Below are positions 8,585 through 18,590 of a DNA stretch of 64,000 nt, one piece after another; position 1 is the first letter of the stretch; every line of letters begins with the position of its first letter. The stretch spans positions 434,001 through 498,000 of the forward strand of contig NZ_JAPIVQ010000001.1 in NCBI RefSeq assembly GCF_026239675.1. Direction: 5' to 3'. This DNA is from Pedobacter sp. PLR. GTDB lineage: Bacteria > Bacteroidota > Bacteroidia > Sphingobacteriales > Sphingobacteriaceae. Position numbers and translations under genes: made by a program. The notes beneath the pieces are model-generated. The model searched no databases. It was not told the DNA's origin and saw only the letters and a program-made list of their open reading frames with translations.

Positions 8585-10174
8585 CTAGTAACCTGGGTTC
8601 TGAACCAGATTTCCATTGCGTTGTAATTCATCTGTAGCTATTGGAAGGAGCAGATTTTTCTCCTGGATGATAGCACCAAGATTATTTGCATGACCAATAA
8701 CCGGTTCAAACAAAATATTACCTGATCCATCACTTGCCGGAACAGGGAACAACCTTGTTCTTTGGATGTCGAACCAGATCCTGCCTTCAAATACCAATTC
8801 TCTATAACGTTCCTTCCAGACTTCCTTGATAAAATCTTCTTTGGACAACTGAGAAAGCTGCGTCTTAATTGCAGTGATATCCTCTTTCCAATAAGCCCTG
8901 CCTCTTACCTGCGACAAATATCCAACCGCTTCGCCGGTTACGCCCTCAGAAAGCGCGATAGCTTCAGCTGCGATCAGCAAAGGGTCAGCATACGTGTAAA
9001 TAGGTTGGTCTTTGCCTGAAGTTGCTGTTTTAAAGGTAGCTTCATCATCCAGCCACATATATGGTGCCGTAGCGAAGTTTAAGGTTGTTCCATCACTTTT
9101 GGTTATCGAAGAATGGAAAAATTGCCTTTCCTGTATCCTTAAATCCTTAGTCTTATCGTAGCCCAGTAAAAACTTAGCTGAAGGGCCAAAAGTATTGGCT
9201 GTAATCGCAAATTTAGTCTCTGAAGTACCTGTCGCCGGAAATGCCCAGGACGAATAAGTAGAAGTCGCAATCCCAACCGCAAACTCAAAGTAATAAATAT
9301 ACTCATTCGGAGAATTGTCAGCTAAACGCAGCTTATTGTAGCCGGTATTCGTTAGAATCGCATTGCCATTGGCATCAAAACTATTGGCTGTCAGGTTGTA
9401 TTTATTTGAATTAATGATGATTCTGGCATTTAATGCTGCCTTTGCCGACATGTCCTTTTTCAAAGGAAAACCACTCATCGTCAAATAAACATCTGCCAAT
9501 AAAGTAGCCACAGCGCCTTTAGTAATCCGTCCACCATTGTTGATCATAGCGACATCTGGTAAGCCACCTTCATTCAGTGCATATTCAAGATCCGAAGTAA
9601 TCAAATTATAAACCTGTTCTACGGAACTTTTTGCCACGTCCATATTGCTGATATTTTCATAAGGCTCAGTGATTAAGGGAACACCCCCGTACATGCGCAC
9701 CAATTGAAAATAACCATAAGCCCTGAAGAACTTTGCCTCAGCGGAAAGCTGCTTTGCCTTTCCTTCCGAAACCCCTGGTGTTATAGGAATGTATTTAATT
9801 GCATTATTGGCTCTGGAAATCCCGGTATACATGCTACTCCATAGACCTTGCAAATAAGAAGAAAGGTTGGTTCCATTTAAAGTCATGTTCTGCGCATACT
9901 GAACATGAATCTCCTGCCCTTTAAACTCATTATCAATATATCCGGTCATGTAAGGGAAAAACATCATTCTCGAACCAGAGTAGGATCCCAGATTTGATTC
10001 ATACAATTGTGGGGCACCGCTCCGGTATAAGGCGTTCACGGCATTCTCTGCATGCTGAGGATTTTTAAAATACTGACCACTGGAAATTTCGTCCTTTGGA
10101 ACTTCATCCAGGAACTTTTTACACGATGTACTGAGCATCATGACTAATAATAAACTTATGATTGTTGGTTTCAT
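8585..10174 (-). CDS. SusD/RagB-family glycan-binding lipoprotein
   Basis: 529 residues. The lipobox STSC puts Cys18 at the mature N-terminus, followed by KKFLDEVPKDEIS, the usual start of SusD proteins. The body has the family's TPR-like helices (for example AKFFRAYGYFQLVRMYGGVPLI) and the C-terminal RYRELVFEGRIWFDIQRT motif. It would sit on the outer membrane surface as the lid of the SusC pore and bind the incoming oligosaccharide. It follows susC by 41 bases in the same operon and is closed by a terminator. The substrate is not readable from sequence; the neighbouring GH92 and GH3 suggest a mannose- or glucose-containing glycan. Confidence 0.95.
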   Translation of the reverse strand: MKPTIISLLLVMMLSTSCKKFLDEVPKDEISSGQYFKNPQHAENAVNALYRSGAPQLYESNLGSYSGSRMMFFPYMTGYIDNEFKGQEIHVQYAQNMTLNGTNLSSYLQGLWSSMYTGISRANNAIKYIPITPGVSEGKAKQLSAEAKFFRAYGYFQLVRMYGGVPLITEPYENISNMDVAKSSVEQVYNLITSDLEYALNEGGLPDVAMINNGGRITKGAVATLLADVYLTMSGFPLKKDMSAKAALNARIIINSNKYNLTANSFDANGNAILTNTGYNKLRLADNSPNEYIYYFEFAVGIATSTYSSWAFPATGTSETKFAITANTFGPSAKFLLGYDKTKDLRIQERQFFHSSITKSDGTTLNFATAPYMWLDDEATFKTATSGKDQPIYTYADPLLIAAEAIALSEGVTGEAVGYLSQVRGRAYWKEDITAIKTQLSQLSKEDFIKEVWKERYRELVFEGRIWFDIQRTRLFPVPASDGSGNILFEPVIGHANNLGAIIQEKNLLLPIATDELQRNGNLVQNPGY

Positions 10175-10215
10175 AATCGATTTTTTGAGTTCAGTTAATA
10201 TTCAATTTGCTAAGC

Positions 10216-13200
10216 TTAAAACTGGAAACTAGCGCCCAATGTAAAAGTTCTTGGTTTTGGATACTGGTGGAAATAAATGTTCTGTCCCCATTGGTTATCA
10301 CCATAAGAAGTTGCTTCCGGATCATAGCCTTTAAAGGATTTCGATTTAATTAAGAATGCATTTTGAACACTTACATAAAAACGCATGCTTTTTAAATTGA
10401 GTTTTCCCATTTGCTTTTCTGTCAGGTTATAACCAAGCGTAATCGCACTACCACGGATGTATGATCCGTCCGCTACCCAATGGTCATCCACTTCACTACT
10501 TTGTCCGGAATAAGGACCATTACGAATCTGCTGAATTTTGGTATTCGTATTTTGTGGTGTCCAGCTTTCATATAGTGTCGATTTGAAACCATTTGAATAC
10601 CCTGTTCTATCCTCCGTAGAGTGAAGAAACTGCTGTAATATATCTACGCCTGCTACAAACTGTAATTCGACATTTAAATCCAGATTCTTATAACGGAAGT
10701 TGTTGATGAAACTTCCATTCCAGTCCGGCAAACCTTTACCGATAACGCCACGTTCCGTACTACGTTTAGCTGTTCCCGGTACTGCACCTACAAGAGCGGC
10801 GGCAGCTGCTTCATCAACACCCCATATTCCCAATCTTTTGTACCCATAAAAAGAGCTTAGACTTTCGCCTACACGCAGAACCGTCTGACTACCGGAAACA
10901 AACCCTGGTCCCGGAAAGATATCCTCATTATTTGCACCTAATGCTTCAATTTTGTTTTTATTGAAACTGAAATTCAAGGTAGATTCCCATCGGAAATCAG
11001 CAGTAACCACAGGGCTACCACCTAATAAAACCTCGACCCCTTTATTCGAAACAGAGCCTATATTATCTCTAACCGCAGAAAATCCGGTAGAGGTTGGAAC
11101 TGGTCGGTCTAACAACAGATCTGTAGTTAGTTTATGGTAATAATCTAAGCTAAATCTTAACCTGCTTTTATATAAAGACAGGTCAAATCCTGCATCAAAC
11201 TGCTTAGATTTTTCCCATTCTAAGTTTGGATTTGGTAAACGATTGACGAAACTCTGAGAAACACGGGTTCCATTGAGCAATATAGTCCCTGCTGAAATGG
11301 TTCCCAGAGATTGATAAGTTGGGATTTCTGTATTCCCGGTCACACCATAACTTGCGCGTAACTTTAACTCATCAATAGCCTCAACACCAGACAAGAAATT
11401 CTCTTTAGACACTACCCAGCCTAATCCTACGGAAGGGAATACCCCGTATTTATTGTTTTTTCCAAAACGGGATGAGCCATCCACACGACCGGTAACGGTC
11501 AACAGATACCTGTCTTTATAACTATAACTACCTCTCAAAAAGTAAGAATTCATGCTCCAACGGTCAAAAGAAGAAGTTGGCGCTCCCGGCTGACTAGCAG
11601 ACTGTATGCTGTTAAACCTGAAAAAGTCATCAGAAAATCCCTGAGCAGAAACAGCGGTATTGTCTGCCGTTCTTTCCTGCCAGCTTAAACCCAGAACCGC
11701 ATTAATACGATGATCTCCAATTTCCTTGTTATAATTTAAATAAGTCTCTTCCTGCCAGTAAAAGGAATGCTGATTATCAATAGATGCAGAACCTAAAGGC
11801 GCAGAAATATTGATTAAATCTGTAGGACTGTAATTTTGGATGAGGTTATCTCTTTTATCAAAGCCAAATTGAGTCCGTAAATCCAACCCTGGAAGTAAAT
11901 GGAAAGTAAGGTAAGTATTACCAAATAATTGGTTCCTTTTTCTAAGCCTATCCTGTGTAGTCAGTACATGCACCGGGTTAGCAATCGATTCAAGAGAATA
12001 AGGATCCGTAATCATACTGCTGTTTGACCAGCCTCCATCAGGAAATTTCACCGGAAATATAGATGGCATCTCCAACATCGAACGTCTTGGCGACTGATCT
12101 CCGCCATCTTCCTGAGTTTCATTAGCTTTAGTGCTGTTTACCAGCAAATTAAAACCAACCGAAAGCCATTTCTTTGGTTTGGCATCATATACAATTTTGG
12201 AATTGATCCGGTCAAGCCAGCTATTGAGCATGATCCCTTCCGTTCTTCCATAATTCATAAATGCACCAAATGAGGATTTCTCTGATTTTCCTAATATGCT
12301 TAACTGGTGATTGTGTGAGAATGCCGTACGTGTAGCCTCCTCCTGCCAGTCTGTATCATACAAGGGATTTCCGCTTGCATCAAATAACCGGGGATCTTTT
12401 TTACTAAATACAGGTGGCGTTCCTGTCGGATTATATTTGCTATAGTTTTCGAAACCTTTTTGAATAACTTCTAAAAACTCCGCTGAATTCAACACCTCTA
12501 GTTTTTTTGGTAACACCCCTATACTGAGGTAACCATCATATCCCACCGTAACACCTTCAGTAGCAGCACCACGTTTGGTGGTTACCAGGATCACTCCATT
12601 CGCCCCACGGGCACCGTAAATTGCAGTAGAAGAGGCGTCTTTTAACACCTCCATACGCTCAATATCATTCGGATTCAGGAACTGAACATCTTCCATAACC
12701 ACACCGTCGACCACATACAGGGGATTCGATGAGGAATTGATCGTACCCAGTCCTCTGATTAACACTTTTGGGCTACCAGTAGGGGATCCGGAATTCAAAA
12801 ACACGTTTACACCCGCTACTTTTCCTTTTAAACCTTGCAAAGCATTATTTACAGGTGCACTAAGCAGGTCTTTTCCAGAAATTACGGCTACGGAACCTGT
12901 CACATCAGATTTTCGTTGTGTTCCGTAACCGGTTACAACTACTTCGTCCAAAGCCTGGTTATCAGCAGTCATATACACGTTCAGCTGCCCGTTTGCAGGA
13001 ACTTTAACTTCCTGACTCTGCATACCGATATAGCTAAATATCAGGACAGAACCAGATGGAACCTCGATCTGAAAACTTCCGTTAGTATTAGTAACGGTTT
13101 TTTTATCACCGCCTTTTAACATCACACCTACACCAGGCAGGCTTACAGATCGGTTGGCAGCTTCATAAACTACCCCTTTTACTACGATGCCAGGTTGCGA

Positions 13201-13272
13201 CTGGGCGTAGGTGCTTATGTCTCCCCCTAAATAGATCAGGAACAGCATTAGAATAATAAACTTTCTTTTCAT
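10216..13272 (-). CDS. SusC/RagA-family TonB-dependent outer-membrane transporter
   Basis: 1018 residues. A signal peptide ends near residue 24, followed by a carboxypeptidase-regulatory-like beta domain (about 29-105) and then the plug, with the SusC hallmark YVVDGVVMEDVQFLNPNDIE and MEVLKDASSTAIYGARGANG. The rest is a TonB-dependent barrel ending in an aromatic residue (GASFQF). It imports oligosaccharides across the outer membrane together with the SusD lid encoded 41 bases downstream. No anti-sigma/ECF or hybrid two-component gene lies beside it; the two TATGT-N4-ACATA palindromes upstream are the only visible control elements. Confidence 0.95.
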   Translation of the reverse strand: MKRKFIILMLFLIYLGGDISTYAQSQPGIVVKGVVYEAANRSVSLPGVGVMLKGGDKKTVTNTNGSFQIEVPSGSVLIFSYIGMQSQEVKVPANGQLNVYMTADNQALDEVVVTGYGTQRKSDVTGSVAVISGKDLLSAPVNNALQGLKGKVAGVNVFLNSGSPTGSPKVLIRGLGTINSSSNPLYVVDGVVMEDVQFLNPNDIERMEVLKDASSTAIYGARGANGVILVTTKRGAATEGVTVGYDGYLSIGVLPKKLEVLNSAEFLEVIQKGFENYSKYNPTGTPPVFSKKDPRLFDASGNPLYDTDWQEEATRTAFSHNHQLSILGKSEKSSFGAFMNYGRTEGIMLNSWLDRINSKIVYDAKPKKWLSVGFNLLVNSTKANETQEDGGDQSPRRSMLEMPSIFPVKFPDGGWSNSSMITDPYSLESIANPVHVLTTQDRLRKRNQLFGNTYLTFHLLPGLDLRTQFGFDKRDNLIQNYSPTDLINISAPLGSASIDNQHSFYWQEETYLNYNKEIGDHRINAVLGLSWQERTADNTAVSAQGFSDDFFRFNSIQSASQPGAPTSSFDRWSMNSYFLRGSYSYKDRYLLTVTGRVDGSSRFGKNNKYGVFPSVGLGWVVSKENFLSGVEAIDELKLRASYGVTGNTEIPTYQSLGTISAGTILLNGTRVSQSFVNRLPNPNLEWEKSKQFDAGFDLSLYKSRLRFSLDYYHKLTTDLLLDRPVPTSTGFSAVRDNIGSVSNKGVEVLLGGSPVVTADFRWESTLNFSFNKNKIEALGANNEDIFPGPGFVSGSQTVLRVGESLSSFYGYKRLGIWGVDEAAAAALVGAVPGTAKRSTERGVIGKGLPDWNGSFINNFRYKNLDLNVELQFVAGVDILQQFLHSTEDRTGYSNGFKSTLYESWTPQNTNTKIQQIRNGPYSGQSSEVDDHWVADGSYIRGSAITLGYNLTEKQMGKLNLKSMRFYVSVQNAFLIKSKSFKGYDPEATSYGDNQWGQNIYFHQYPKPRTFTLGASFQF

Positions 13273-13447
13273 TTCATACAGATTTAGTTGGTTGGTTAAT
13301 GGTTATTATTTCGGTTTCAAAGCCCCCGATCATATTTACCTTATAAAGGCACCGTACCTTTACCCCATATTGATCAGTTCATAAGAATTATCGCAGTTTC
13401 CCCTGTCAATACTCATCCCTTACACCTGCATCAGCAGCTCTTCTCAA

Positions 13448-13461
13448 TATGTACCTACATA
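13448..13461 (-). promoter_or_regulatory. Operator-like palindrome, susC-proximal
   Basis: TATGTACCTACATA: two perfect inverted half-sites TATGT/ACATA around four bases, 176 bases before the susC start. It shares the half-sites and spacing with three other sites beside susC, GH92 and GH3. Confidence 0.5.
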
Positions 13462-13541
13462 CCAATGAAAAGCATTTTATGTTTATTATTTTCAATAAAT
13501 ACGCTCATTTAAAGCCTATTAAAAGACTATTTTAATGTCGC

Positions 13542-13555
13542 TATGTATAAACATA
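13542..13555 (-). promoter_or_regulatory. Operator-like palindrome, susC-distal, with weak -7 box
   Basis: TATGTATAAACATA is a second perfect TATGT-N4-ACATA site. On the minus strand the bases just upstream (13571-13564) read TATTGTTG, one mismatch from TAnnTTTG. A -7 box followed closely by the palindrome repeats the arrangement seen before GH92 and GH3. Confidence 0.45.
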
Positions 13556-13684
13556 CTAAAAAACAACAATAATTGTAAACTATTTCTAATGAATATTTTA
13601 AGCATGATCCTGGATAATCACCCGGTAAATGAATGATGCCGGGAAGACTGGAAGAAAATATAAGAATGAAAAATAGAGTGCCGG

Positions 13685-16018
13685 CTATTTGGGTAGCTTA
13701 CCTAGCAGCACTTCAAGTACCCCCCCTTTATTCAGCTCCTCAAACTGAAGCGTCAGGTCAGTCAGGGACCGCCCATTAAGTGTTCCGCTCTGGATATAAG
13801 GATGATTTGGATCCTGTTGATGAACTTTAATGAGGAAATCGTTTTTACGGATACTTTTAGGAAGTTTAATCCGCACCGTTTCAAACAATGGCGCGCCAAT
13901 TAGAAAAGAAGGTTCAGCTGCTGTCAGCGCTTTTACATCAAAAAGCCCCATTGCAGATAATACATACCATGCGCCTAACTGTCCCTGATCTTCATCCTGA
14001 CCATATCCATAACCATGGATGCCATCAGTGCCATAAAACTCATTGCAAATTGCCCTAACCCATTTCTGGCTCAGATCCGGCCTCCCTGCATAATGGAATA
14101 ACCATGAAATATGTAGGTTTGGCTGATTTCCATGATTATACAACCCTTCAATTCCTGCAAAGGCATCAATATGCGTTCCTCCCCCAAATACATTTTTCTG
14201 AGAAATCGTAAAAATACTATCTAACCTGTTGCTGAAAGTCTCTTTTCCAACCAAACTAACCAACTCTTCCGGAGCATGTGGCACATAGAAGGTATACTGC
14301 CAGGCATTGCCTTCCTGAAAACCACGCCATGATTCGAAAGGATTAAACTTGTCCAGGAATCTTCCCGCACTATCTTTCGGTCTGATAAATTTCGTCGCCG
14401 GATCATAGAGTAATTTCCAGCCTTCTGAAAGTTTAGATAGCTGTTTGTAATCTGAGGACTGATCAAGAGACCTGGCGAATTGTGCCGCTGCAAAAGAAGA
14501 AAAAGAATATTCTAAAGTATGAGAAGCCCCAAAAGGAGAGCCTTGTGTATTTAACTCCGGATTCCCGCTCACATCCTTGACATAAGGAGAATAACCTTTT
14601 TCCACAAAAATGCCTACGTCCAGTTTCCCCGCTCCGGGAATACGGCCTTTCGCCTCCAGTTCATTTTTTCGTACCGCCTCATAAGCCAATGGAATATCAT
14701 AATTCCGGATGCCTACATTATAAGCTGCCGCAATGGCCAGTCCGGTGAAATTTGTTCCAACACCAGATACGTATTTACTATTTGCAATGCCATCGCCAAG
14801 CCATCCCGCATCTTTATAAACTAACAATTGACTTTGAACCCAATCGTTATAATATTCCGGATAGGCAATAGCCCATAGTTGAGTCAGGTTCCAGAATGCG
14901 CCCCAAATTGCATCTGTATTATAATGATGATGTACAGGATTGCCATTTTTTAACAATGGAATCTGACCAATGCTGCCGTCATTTTTAGGATAGGCCCCAT
15001 TAACATCATCCGCCAGGCCTCTACCTAAAAGCGCATGGAATAGTCCGGTGTAAAACTTAACACGATCTTGCAACAGCCCGCCCTTTACCTCAATCCGACC
15101 CAGTGAGTTGTTCCAGGTTTGAATAGCCTTATCCTTTGCCTTTGCAAAAGTTAATCCCCTGGCCTCTTTCATCAGATTCAGTTTAGCATTCTCTACAGAA
15201 GTATAGGAAAGACCTGTTTTGATGCCGATTTTCTCCCCTTGCTTTGTTTTAAATCTCAGGTATAGGCCGGCACCCTTTCCCTGTATATTTTTTTGTCCCT
15301 CAAACTGCGTACTATCAATAAATGCACCGTAAGACGAGGGAGTTTTATCCAGCTCAGCATAAAAATACATCGTCACATTTGCCCCCTGCTGATATTTCTG
15401 AACATAGACCGGCTTAGTCACCACATAGCCCCAGATATGACGATCATCGTAAGTCACTTTAGCATCCAGTACCGGTCCGCTCTCGCCCATCTTATGACCA
15501 ATATCAAAAATCACATTGGCAGCGTCCGTTTCCGGAAATGTGTATTGATGAAAACCAACTCTTTCTGTAGCCGTAAGCTCAGCTTTTATATTATAATCTT
15601 TTAAGCGTACCCGATAATATCCGGCAGTAGCAAACTCGTCAGCCTTATCAAATGAAGATCTATATCCCGAATTCTTTTCCTTTTGTTTACCCGGAATAGT
15701 TTTCAACGGACCAACTGTTGGTGCAAATACAATCCCACCAATCTGAAACTCATGAAAATTTGCAAAGCCTTCTATCGAACGGTGGCGGTCGTCATAGCCT
15801 ACAGCCTCCCATCCTGATGCATTTCCTTCACTCCCATTTGTACTCGGCGCTAATTTTGCCATTCCAAAAGGCACAGCTGCCGGCGTATAGAAAAAATACC
15901 GGCTATGCGCAGAACCAATATTCGGCTTCACATATTGAACCAGATCCTCCCCTTTTTGTGCATAAAGTAACGTCGCTTGAATACTAATTAATGAGACTAA
16001 AAGAATCCTTTTCATCAT
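13685..16018 (-). CDS. GH92-family exo-alpha-mannosidase
   Basis: 777 residues with a signal peptide cut near residue 20. Early residues show GH92 features: VQYVKPNIGSAHS, YTPAAVPFGMAKLAPSTNG and the FANFHEFQIGG segment that replaces the usual FSHTHLSGTG-type motif. The C-terminal half is the six-hairpin catalytic domain with YGYGQDEDQGQLGAWYVLS, equivalent to the family motif NDDxGxxSAWYV that carries the catalytic acids. Family members are calcium-dependent inverting alpha-mannosidases acting on N-glycan or yeast mannan side chains. It is transcribed towards susC/susD and is divergent from GH3, with operator-like sites before both genes. The exact linkage is not readable. Confidence 0.9.
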   Translation of the reverse strand: MMKRILLVSLISIQATLLYAQKGEDLVQYVKPNIGSAHSRYFFYTPAAVPFGMAKLAPSTNGSEGNASGWEAVGYDDRHRSIEGFANFHEFQIGGIVFAPTVGPLKTIPGKQKEKNSGYRSSFDKADEFATAGYYRVRLKDYNIKAELTATERVGFHQYTFPETDAANVIFDIGHKMGESGPVLDAKVTYDDRHIWGYVVTKPVYVQKYQQGANVTMYFYAELDKTPSSYGAFIDSTQFEGQKNIQGKGAGLYLRFKTKQGEKIGIKTGLSYTSVENAKLNLMKEARGLTFAKAKDKAIQTWNNSLGRIEVKGGLLQDRVKFYTGLFHALLGRGLADDVNGAYPKNDGSIGQIPLLKNGNPVHHHYNTDAIWGAFWNLTQLWAIAYPEYYNDWVQSQLLVYKDAGWLGDGIANSKYVSGVGTNFTGLAIAAAYNVGIRNYDIPLAYEAVRKNELEAKGRIPGAGKLDVGIFVEKGYSPYVKDVSGNPELNTQGSPFGASHTLEYSFSSFAAAQFARSLDQSSDYKQLSKLSEGWKLLYDPATKFIRPKDSAGRFLDKFNPFESWRGFQEGNAWQYTFYVPHAPEELVSLVGKETFSNRLDSIFTISQKNVFGGGTHIDAFAGIEGLYNHGNQPNLHISWLFHYAGRPDLSQKWVRAICNEFYGTDGIHGYGYGQDEDQGQLGAWYVLSAMGLFDVKALTAAEPSFLIGAPLFETVRIKLPKSIRKNDFLIKVHQQDPNHPYIQSGTLNGRSLTDLTLQFEELNKGGVLEVLLGKLPK

Positions 16019-16074
16019 GGTTTAAGATTTAGGTTTTACTCCTGCAAGGGCAAATAACTGATTACTGGCAGCTA

Positions 16075-16101
16075 AATGTACATACATACTCCTCAAATAT
16101 A
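16075..16101 (-). promoter_or_regulatory. GH92 promoter with operator-like palindrome
   Basis: Minus-strand 16101-16094 reads TATATTTG, a perfect TAnnTTTG -7 box, 75 bases before the GH92 start. Five bases downstream, 16088-16075 holds AATGTACATACATA (plus-strand reading), one mismatch from TATGT-N4-ACATA. A protein bound there would cover the transcription start. No -33 box was identified. Confidence 0.5.
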
Positions 16102-16215
16102 TTTTAATTCGGCAATACTTTAAAATATATTAGATAATAAAGAGTTAGGTATTCAAAAAAAACCGCAGTCAAAAGATAAATATTCGATTATTTACCAGTA
16201 ATATTTAAATTTCAC

Positions 16216-16237
16216 TATACTTGTATGTACATACATT
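16216..16237 (+). promoter_or_regulatory. GH3 promoter with operator-like palindrome
   Basis: TATACTTG at 16216-16223 is one mismatch from TAnnTTTG. It abuts TATGTACATACATT (16224-16237), one mismatch from the TATGT-N4-ACATA consensus. The perfect 14-bp palindrome TGTATGTACATACA (16222-16235) overlaps it. The site lies 14 bases before the chosen GH3 start codon at 16252. Confidence 0.5.
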
Positions 16238-16251
16238 CCAGAACCAGCAAT

Positions 16252-18588
16252 ATGAATAAACTTAGTCTTTTGACATTTTGTACCTTTTTTACGTTTCCCC
16301 TGACTGCTTTTTGCCAGCAGCCACTGTATAAAGATGCCAGCCAGTCTATAGAAATCAGGACTAAGGATTTGATCAGTAGAATGACACTCAAAGAAAAAGT
16401 AGGTCAGTTATTGAGTCCTCTGGGATGGGAAATGTACGAAAGACAGGGAAATAAGGTGACGGTCTCTCAAAAGTTCAAGGATATCGTTGCCGAAAAACAG
16501 ATTGGGATGCTCTGGGCAACATTCAGAGCCGATCCATGGACACAAAAGACACTGGCCAATGGGCTTAATCCTGAAATGTCAGCAGAAGCCGCAAACGAGT
16601 TACAGCGATATATGCTAAAAAATACCCGTCTTGGGATTCCGATATTTTTAGCAGAAGAAGCACCTCATGGTCATATGGCTATTGGTACAACCGTATTTCC
16701 AACAGGCATTGGACAAGCATCCACCTGGAACCAGGCCTTATTAAAAAACATGTCGGCAACCGTTGCCAAAGAAGTTCGTTTGCAGGGAGGTCATATCAGT
16801 TACGGTCCGGTATTAGATTTATCACGTGATCCGCGTTGGTCACGTGTAGAAGAAAGCTACGGAGAAGATCCGGTATTAACCGGTAAACTCGCCGCTTCCA
16901 TTATTACTGGTTTAGGAGCAGGAAAACTTGCTAATCCTTACAGTACAATAGCCACACTCAAGCATTTTGTAGCCTATGCGATACCTGAAGGAGGTCATAA
17001 TGGAGCCGCTGCAAGTGTTGGAGAACGCGAACTCCGGGAATACTTCTTACCCCCTTTTCAATCTGCGGTAAAAGCAGGAGCCCGATCCATTATGGCCGCC
17101 TACAATTCTATAGACGGTATCCCATGTAGTTCCAACAGCTTCTTACTGACGGATATCTTAATTAAAGAGTGGGGATTTAAAGGTTTCACCGTTTCTGATT
17201 TGGGAAGTATAGAAGGCATAAAAGGCAGTCACCGTATTGCAAGAGATTATACAGAGGCTGCAACACTTGCCCTTACTGCAGGTTTAGATGCAGATCTGGG
17301 AGGAAATGCCTACCCGAATCTGATCGCAGCAGTAGAAAAAGGAAAAATTGAAGCACGTTTTATTGATACCGCGGTATCAAGGGTACTTCGCCTGAAATTC
17401 GAAATGGGATTGTTTGAACATCCATTTGTAAATCCCCCGAAAGCTAAAAAAGAGATTAAAACAAAAGAAAGCATCCTGCTCTCCCGTCAGGTTGCCAGAG
17501 AATCAATTGTCCTGTTAGAAAATAAAAACAATATACTTCCATTGAAAAAGGGAATCAAAGTTGCCGTTGTAGGCCCTAATGCAGACAATGTATATAATAT
17601 GCTGGGCGATTATACCGCTCCCCAGGCTGAGGGCAGTGTCATCACGGTATTACAAGGGCTCCGTTCCAAACTATCGGATTCACAGGTCACTTATGTTAAG
17701 GGCTGTTCGATCCGGGATACCACAGATACCAACATCCCACAAGCCGTTGCCTCCGCCGCAGCAGCAGATGTGATCATCGCCGTAGTAGGTGGATCCAGTG
17801 CGCGCGATTTTAAAACCGAATACGCCGCAACAGGTGCTGCAATTGCATCCGTTGAAACCGTTTCGGACATGGAAAGTGGTGAAGGATTTGACCGCTCTAC
17901 GCTCGATCTGCTGGGCAAACAAATGGATTTATTACGGGCATTAAAGAAAACCGGCAAGCCACTTATTGTGATCTACATTCAAGGCAGACCGCTAAATATG
18001 AACTGGGCTAAAGAAAATGCAGATGCCTTATTATGTGCCTGGTACCCTGGACAAGAAGGTGGTTCAGCGATTGCTGATGTATTATCCGGAGATTACAATC
18101 CCGCAGGTAGACTTCCGATTTCTGTACCCCGAAGCGTAGGACAAATCCCCGTCCACTATAACCGAAAAAGCCCCCTGGATCATCGATATGTGGAAGAAGA
18201 AGCCACTCCGCTCTATGCATTTGGATATGGCAAGAGCTATACAACCTTTACCTATGAACAACTGAATATTACCAAAGCAGACCCGAATGGCAGTTATAAG
18301 GTATCCTTTACCTTAAAAAATACCGGTGCATTTGATGGAGACGAAGTTGCTCAGCTTTACCTGAAAAATCAGTTTGCATCAACCTCCCAACCTGTCAGAC
18401 AATTGAAGAATTTTGAGCGGATTAAACTCAAAGCAGGAGCATCAAAGCTTGTGGAATTTGTGCTGACAAAAGACGACCTCTCTATCATTAATAAGGATAT
18501 GAAAAAGGCATTTGAGCCCAATAGTACATTCACCGTCATGGTCGGATCAGGGTCAGATAAAATCCAACTTCAAAAACAAATAAACTAA
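16252..18588 (+). CDS. GH3-family beta-glycosidase
   Basis: 778 residues from ATG 16252. An in-frame ATG nine codons upstream lies inside the promoter palindrome and would spoil the signal peptide, so I prefer the later start. The signal peptide ends near FPLTAFCQ. Domain order is typical: TIM barrel with KHFVAYAIPEGG and the nucleophile in FTVSDLGSIEGI (Asp316), then the alpha/beta sandwich with VAVVGPNADN and the GQEGG motif, and a C-terminal fibronectin type III-like domain (GYGKSYTTF onward). It hydrolyses terminal beta-linked glucose or xylose in the periplasm. The next gene starts 2 bases after its stop, so the two are surely co-transcribed. Confidence 0.92.
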   Translation: MNKLSLLTFCTFFTFPLTAFCQQPLYKDASQSIEIRTKDLISRMTLKEKVGQLLSPLGWEMYERQGNKVTVSQKFKDIVAEKQIGMLWATFRADPWTQKTLANGLNPEMSAEAANELQRYMLKNTRLGIPIFLAEEAPHGHMAIGTTVFPTGIGQASTWNQALLKNMSATVAKEVRLQGGHISYGPVLDLSRDPRWSRVEESYGEDPVLTGKLAASIITGLGAGKLANPYSTIATLKHFVAYAIPEGGHNGAAASVGERELREYFLPPFQSAVKAGARSIMAAYNSIDGIPCSSNSFLLTDILIKEWGFKGFTVSDLGSIEGIKGSHRIARDYTEAATLALTAGLDADLGGNAYPNLIAAVEKGKIEARFIDTAVSRVLRLKFEMGLFEHPFVNPPKAKKEIKTKESILLSRQVARESIVLLENKNNILPLKKGIKVAVVGPNADNVYNMLGDYTAPQAEGSVITVLQGLRSKLSDSQVTYVKGCSIRDTTDTNIPQAVASAAAADVIIAVVGGSSARDFKTEYAATGAAIASVETVSDMESGEGFDRSTLDLLGKQMDLLRALKKTGKPLIVIYIQGRPLNMNWAKENADALLCAWYPGQEGGSAIADVLSGDYNPAGRLPISVPRSVGQIPVHYNRKSPLDHRYVEEEATPLYAFGYGKSYTTFTYEQLNITKADPNGSYKVSFTLKNTGAFDGDEVAQLYLKNQFASTSQPVRQLKNFERIKLKAGASKLVEFVLTKDDLSIINKDMKKAFEPNSTFTVMVGSGSDKIQLQKQIN

Positions 18589-18590
18589 AT

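Larger units (their letters stand above)
13273..13684. other. susC upstream region
   Basis: A 412-base gap between divergent-tail GH92 and susC, both on the minus strand. It holds two perfect TATGT-N4-ACATA palindromes and no plausible gene. The GH92 gene ends at the left of susC's promoter side only by order; no terminator was seen for GH92. Confidence 0.5.
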
